This document shows positions 15,731 to 20,812 of a stretch of 20,812 nucleotides of DNA, piece after piece (the first letter of the stretch is position 1; every line of letters begins with the position of its first letter). The stretch comes from Dehalococcoidales bacterium. GTDB lineage: Bacteria; Chloroflexota; Dehalococcoidia; Dehalococcoidales; JAQTVP01. The notes under the pieces were generated by a model. The model ran no database searches. It was not told the origin of the DNA and saw only the letters and a program-made list of their open reading frames with translations. The DNA lies in assembly GCA_028707015.1 (NCBI GenBank), contig JAQTVP010000007.1, positions 1 through 20,812 of the forward strand. The letters run 5' to 3'. Made by a program: the position numbers and the translations under genes.

Positions 15731-15943
15731 TTAACGAGAGCGGCTATTATGAAGCGTGCCGCTCATAATAGGTTCGTTAACGTAGACATCACCATTCCTG
15801 ATTTTTAGGTTAAAGCCGCACTCAGGATTGGTGCAAACCCAGGCTTTATAGTGAATTGCTGCTCCTTGTCCACCAAAATCAGATAGAGGCACCAAATCGC
15901 CAGTATTACATTTCTGGCATTTAGGGAAACTGGACTGTTCCAT
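15731..15943 (-). CDS. Small zinc-ribbon protein, unknown function (70 aa)
   Basis: The product begins MEQSSFPKCQKCNTGDLVPL and carries CxxC (CQKC) and CxxxxC (CTNPEC) pairs about 30 residues apart, a treble-clef or zinc-ribbon pattern. The rest is polar and soluble. An ATG at 15994 would give 87 residues. The ATG at 15943 is chosen because GGGAGGAGAG (15957-15948) stands just before it, and because the promoter -10 (15984-15979) would leave the longer form's start upstream of the transcript. It is the first gene of the unit running through comFC to ogt. Similar small CxxC proteins exist in Clostridia; no function is claimed. Confidence 0.75.
   Translation of the reverse strand: MEQSSFPKCQKCNTGDLVPLSDFGGQGAAIHYKAWVCTNPECGFNLKIRNGDVYVNEPIMSGTLHNSRSR
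15738..15771. repeat. Interleaved inverted repeats at the zinc-ribbon gene end
   Basis: GAGCGGC (15738-15744) is complementary to GCCGCTC (15758-15764). CTATTATGA (15744-15752) is complementary to TCATAATAG (15763-15771). The pairs interleave, so the two hairpins exclude each other. They fall in the last codons of the zinc-ribbon gene and shortly before comFC on the minus strand. Confidence 0.6.
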
Positions 15944-15978
15944 TAAGCTCTCCTCCCAACCAAGTTTTAATTTTGAAC

Positions 15979-16007
15979 AGTATACACCAAGCACTATATG
16001 TTGACAA
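15979..16007 (-). promoter_or_regulatory. Sigma-A type promoter for the zinc-ribbon/comFC unit
   Basis: TTGTCA (16007-16002), a 17-nt spacer and TATACT (15984-15979) on the minus strand. Transcription should start near 15972, about 29 nt before the ATG at 15943 and upstream of its strong ribosome site. It is the only good promoter found ahead of the six minus-strand genes 15943-13486. Confidence 0.65.
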
Positions 16008-16096
16008 GAGATTATTTAGTTCAAGTCAATTAATTTTACTATCTAAAAAGTTATTGTATAGTTCAGCTTAGTGTTTTGTTATGTTTTGTCTTTGTT

Positions 16097-16444
16097 TTAG
16101 AAGCTGGTTTTACCTGGTGGATTAATGGCAATGTGTGAAAATGCAGTATCTTTAGTGGCGCCGTGCCAATGCTTCTCACCTGCTGGAATGAAGATAAAAG
16201 TACCAGGAGTTACTGTTATTTCCTCATTATCAGTTGCTACTATTCCTTTTCCTTCAGTAACGTATAAGACTTGATCGAACGTGTGGGTATGGAACATATT
16301 TACCGCACCGGGGTTAAAATTGACCATGAAAACCCGTACTTCACCTTCCTCTTCACCGGCAATGGGTTGCGTACTTACCTTCCCTTTGAAGAGTGGGCTG
16401 GTGCTTTCCTGAGCTTCTGCCTGGTTAATTTTTACTACTTTCAT
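16097..16444 (-). CDS. Single-domain cupin protein
   Basis: The 115-residue beta-barrel protein has cupin motif 1 as FHTHTFDQVLYVTEGKG (51-67, with H52, H54 and Q58) and motif 2 as PGTFIFIPAGEKHWHGA (80-96, with H92 and perhaps H94). The usual glutamate metal ligand of motif 1 is replaced by Q58. A metal site of three histidines plus Gln, or of H52, H54 and H92 alone, is therefore expected. Small cupins of this kind act as dioxygenases, isomerases or sensors, and the substrate cannot be read from sequence. The ATG at 16444 has GGAGG about 9 nt upstream. It follows thpR by 34 nt in the amidohydrolase-thpR-cupin run. Confidence 0.85.
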   Translation of the reverse strand: MKVVKINQAEAQESTSPLFKGKVSTQPIAGEEEGEVRVFMVNFNPGAVNMFHTHTFDQVLYVTEGKGIVATDNEEITVTPGTFIFIPAGEKHWHGATKDTAFSHIAINPPGKTSF

Positions 16445-16478
16445 TACTCATTACCTCCATAATTTTATCTTTAGTCTA

Positions 16479-17081
16479 CTATTTACCTTTAGTTATATGG
16501 TTTTCGTTAAGGCTGGCTGAACTAATTAAACTATAAATGGCGCCTGTTCTGGTTAGTTGGCTTTTCATCAGGTTGATAGTATTTACCTTGATGATAAAAT
16601 CCAGCTGGTATTTTGTGCTGGCTATAAGTTGGCCAAAGCTTTGCCGTTCATTTGATGATATGTGGTTGCGCATTCGGGCCAGGGTTAAATGAGGTGTAAA
16701 CGGACGCTGTTCGGTAACAAAACCCAGGGGGATCAAATTAGATACTATTTGTTTTTGAATATAGTTGAGCTTGTCTAAATCCCCGGCTATTCCTATCCAA
16801 GCTATCTGAGCACGTTTATAATTGGGGAAAACCCCTAAATCTTTTACTTCTAGGTAAAAGGGAGGTATTCCCACAATAGCTTTTTCCATTACTTTGGTTA
16901 TATCATTGATTACAGATATGGTAATATTGCCTAAAAACTTCAGTGTCAGATGAATGCTATAAGGATCAACCCACTTCACTTGAGATTGAGTATTCATTTT
17001 CAGATGGGTTTGAAGCTGGGTGAGTTGTTGCTTTAACTCATTGGGTAGCTCAATAGCAATAAAGGAGCGAATTTGTTCCAT
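16479..17081 (-). CDS. thpR: RNA 2',3'-cyclic phosphodiesterase (2H phosphoesterase, LigT/ThpR)
   Basis: The 200-residue product begins QIRSFIAIELPNELKQQL, typical of the family. It has the two His-x-Thr-x catalytic motifs HLTLKFLG and PHLTLARM about 88 residues apart. These enzymes hydrolyse RNA 2',3'-cyclic phosphates to 2'-phosphates and were first noted as 2'-5' RNA ligases. The cellular role in bacteria is not settled. The ATG at 17081 lies 11 nt after the amidohydrolase stop, with AGGA about 9 nt upstream, so the genes are probably cotranscribed. The C-terminus (about 180-200) runs a little past the conserved core. Confidence 0.92.
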   Translation of the reverse strand: MEQIRSFIAIELPNELKQQLTQLQTHLKMNTQSQVKWVDPYSIHLTLKFLGNITISVINDITKVMEKAIVGIPPFYLEVKDLGVFPNYKRAQIAWIGIAGDLDKLNYIQKQIVSNLIPLGFVTEQRPFTPHLTLARMRNHISSNERQSFGQLIASTKYQLDFIIKVNTINLMKSQLTRTGAIYSLISSASLNENHITKGK

Positions 17082-17092
17082 AAAATTGAATC

Positions 17093-17941
17093 CTAAATAT
17101 TAGTAATACCCAGGATTTTTCGGGCATTAACCGATAGAATTAAGTCTATCGTTGCTTCAGGTAAGTCTAAAGATTTAATTTCCTCAAGGAGGCGATTCTG
17201 TGTTAATAACGGGTAGTCACTGCCGAAAAGAATTTTTTCTGCACCAACTAGTTGGGTAACTTGCTGGTAAATTTGGGGGCTGTACAAGAAAGGTGAGGCT
17301 GCAGTATCAAAAAATACATTGGCCATAGTTTTTTTTACTTCAGGCATTAGATAATAGAAGGGTAGCCCGCCACCCCAGTGGGCACAGACTATGGTTAAAT
17401 CAGGATAATTGGTAATAAAAGGATAAAGCATGTCCGGGGTGATAGTTCCCTTTCCCGGATACTTGTGGCCTACCGGTTCAGAAGTGTGTGTTAGCAGAAT
17501 CAGTTTATGGTTACGCATTACTTCGGCAAAGGGATCCATTATCTCCTCATCTTCAAGGTCAAATAACTGGATATCCGGCCTTAGTTCCCCAATCCCTCTG
17601 ACTCCTCCCTTAGCACAGCGCTCAATCTCGGTAATGGCGGCTTCATATGCCAGTGGTTGCACAGAGCAGAAACCGATTAAACGCTGCGGGTAACGGGCTA
17701 TTGATTCCAGGATATAATCATTGGTTTCAATACAGAGTTCATGTGTGGTCCAACCAATGTTTACAATAACTGAAATATCCACTCCAGCTTTATCCATACT
17801 CTTTATCAAGTCATCAGCTGTGGCAAGCTGTGCTTTTTTATTTGAGTAGAGAATGGCGAAACAGGGATCACTATCAATATACTTACTGCGATTTTTCTTT
17901 ATCTGAGGTGGGAATACATGGGTATGAAAATCAATAATCAT
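17093..17941 (-). CDS. Amidohydrolase family (Amidohydro_2) metal-dependent hydrolase
   Basis: About 282 residues of TIM-barrel type. Metal and catalytic residues are visible in order: H6 and H8 in DFHTHVFPP, E119 in GIGELRP, H152 in LLTHTSEP, H188 in CAHWGGG and D242 in LFGSDYP. This pattern fits the ACMSD-like Amidohydrolase_2 group, which hydrolyses C-N bonds or decarboxylates aromatic acids; the substrate is unknown. A TTG at 17947 is in frame, but ATG at 17941 is chosen because MIIDFHTH is the family start. There is no ribosome site, and the promoter geometry predicts that transcription begins at this A. It is the first gene of the minus-strand run with thpR and the cupin. Confidence 0.88.
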   Translation of the reverse strand: MIIDFHTHVFPPQIKKNRSKYIDSDPCFAILYSNKKAQLATADDLIKSMDKAGVDISVIVNIGWTTHELCIETNDYILESIARYPQRLIGFCSVQPLAYEAAITEIERCAKGGVRGIGELRPDIQLFDLEDEEIMDPFAEVMRNHKLILLTHTSEPVGHKYPGKGTITPDMLYPFITNYPDLTIVCAHWGGGLPFYYLMPEVKKTMANVFFDTAASPFLYSPQIYQQVTQLVGAEKILFGSDYPLLTQNRLLEEIKSLDLPEATIDLILSVNARKILGITNI

Positions 17942-17947
17942 TGTCAA

Positions 17948-17976
17948 ATTATAGCAGAATAATTGTGTCTACTCAA
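17948..17976 (-). promoter_or_regulatory. Promoter of the amidohydrolase gene, leaderless geometry
   Basis: TTGAGT (17976-17971), 17-nt spacer and TATAAT (17953-17948) with an upstream TGC extension on the minus strand. The A of the ATG at 17941 is 7 nt past the last base of the -10, the usual position of transcription start. Confidence 0.65.
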
Positions 17977-17988
17977 TTATAGAAGGGC

Positions 17989-18017
17989 TTGACAAAGTTA
18001 TTATTATATGTTAATTT
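17989..18017 (+). promoter_or_regulatory. Possible rRNA promoter P1
   Basis: TTGACA at 17989-17994, a 17-nt spacer and TAATTT at 18012-18017. The -35 is perfect but the -10 is weak. It points toward the 23S gene and lies just upstream of a better promoter, as in tandem rrn promoters. Confidence 0.4.
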
Positions 18018-18022
18018 TGCTC

Positions 18023-18051
18023 TTGACATCCTTAGTGACATAGAGTATATT
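18023..18051 (+). promoter_or_regulatory. rRNA promoter P2 upstream of the 23S gene
   Basis: TTGACA at 18023-18028, exactly 17 nt, then TATATT at 18046-18051. Transcription is predicted near 18058, about 170 nt before the 23S 5' end. It is the strongest promoter match in the window. Confidence 0.7.
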
Positions 18052-18122
18052 AGGTTTATCTGTATGTTAGTTATGATGAAACGATATACATAAGAGAGAA
18101 AGCGGTGAGCGATAACCAGGCT

Positions 18123-18159
18123 AATGGCTTGGTGGTTTAACACCGAGCCATTTTTTATT
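18123..18159 (+). terminator. Intrinsic terminator between the rRNA promoter and the 23S gene
   Basis: AATGGCTTGGTG (18123-18134), loop GTTTAA, CACCGAGCCATT (18141-18152). This is a 12-bp stem with one G-T pair, followed by a T run (18151-18156) and ATT. No plus-strand gene other than the rRNA transcript lies upstream within 4.6 kb. A competing 7-bp stem, ACCAGGC (18115-18121) with GCTTGGT (18127-18133), would break it, as in attenuators. Confidence 0.8.
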
Positions 18160-18226
18160 GCCTAAATTGCACATTAACAATTGAATATTAGGACTGATAT
18201 CAAAAACTAATATCAAATCTGAAGCA

Positions 18227-20812
<2,586 letters not shown>

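Noticed and set aside
18018..18025. boxA-like TGCTCTTG upstream of the 23S gene
   Set aside because: It overlaps the P2 -35 hexamer and would not be in the P2 transcript, so it is more likely chance than an antitermination site.
18069..18090. TGATGA followed by GAAA-like bases, recalling a hammerhead ribozyme core
   Set aside because: The CUGAUGA and separated GAAA with stems I-III are not present; the bases run together without a stem.

Overview
The window is chromosomal DNA from a low-to-moderate GC Gram-positive bacterium, most likely an anaerobic Clostridia-type Bacillota (Syntrophomonas/Pelotomaculum-like). That rests on overall protein flavour (HRxRLR-type RadC, TIGR01906/DUF1461 membrane protein, ComFC), AGGAG-type ribosome sites, TTGACA/TATAAT promoters and a Firmicutes-like 23S rRNA. 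No search was run, so the genus is not claimed.

Region 1 (1-7733, + strand) is an almost complete aromatic amino acid operon in pathway order: DAHP synthase (3' end only), aroB, aroD (type I), aroE, aroK, aroA, aroC, pheA (chorismate mutase-prephenate dehydratase-ACT) and tyrA. It carries carbon from erythrose-4-phosphate plus PEP to chorismate and then to phenylpyruvate and hydroxyphenylpyruvate. Most junctions overlap: aroD/aroE by 53 nt, aroE/aroK 11, aroK/aroA 20, aroA/aroC 11, aroC/pheA 4.

Region 2 (7734-13496) has a DUF1461 membrane protein on the minus strand, back to back with dnaE (replicative polymerase III alpha). The two have divergent TATAAT elements. Then come radC and a secreted chagasin-like protease inhibitor preceded by two adjacent tandem duplications.

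Region 3 (13486-15943, - strand) is a six-gene unit read from a TTGTCA-17-TATACT promoter: zinc-ribbon protein, comFC, a 159-aa anchored protein, a 58-aa membrane protein, an 85-aa membrane protein and ogt. The ogt reading frame extends upstream of any standard start codon. An ACG stands where an ATG would be expected behind a good ribosome site.

Region 4 (16097-17941, - strand) holds an amidohydrolase, thpR and a cupin. The amidohydrolase promoter is placed so that its mRNA would begin at the AUG itself (leaderless).

Region 5 (17989-20812, + strand) is a 23S rRNA gene, cut by the window end at about E. coli position 2508. No 16S or tRNA lies before it in this window. It has its own promoter-like elements, and a textbook intrinsic terminator stands between promoter and rRNA. 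The 23S carries G at the position equivalent to E. coli A2058, the macrolide-binding base.
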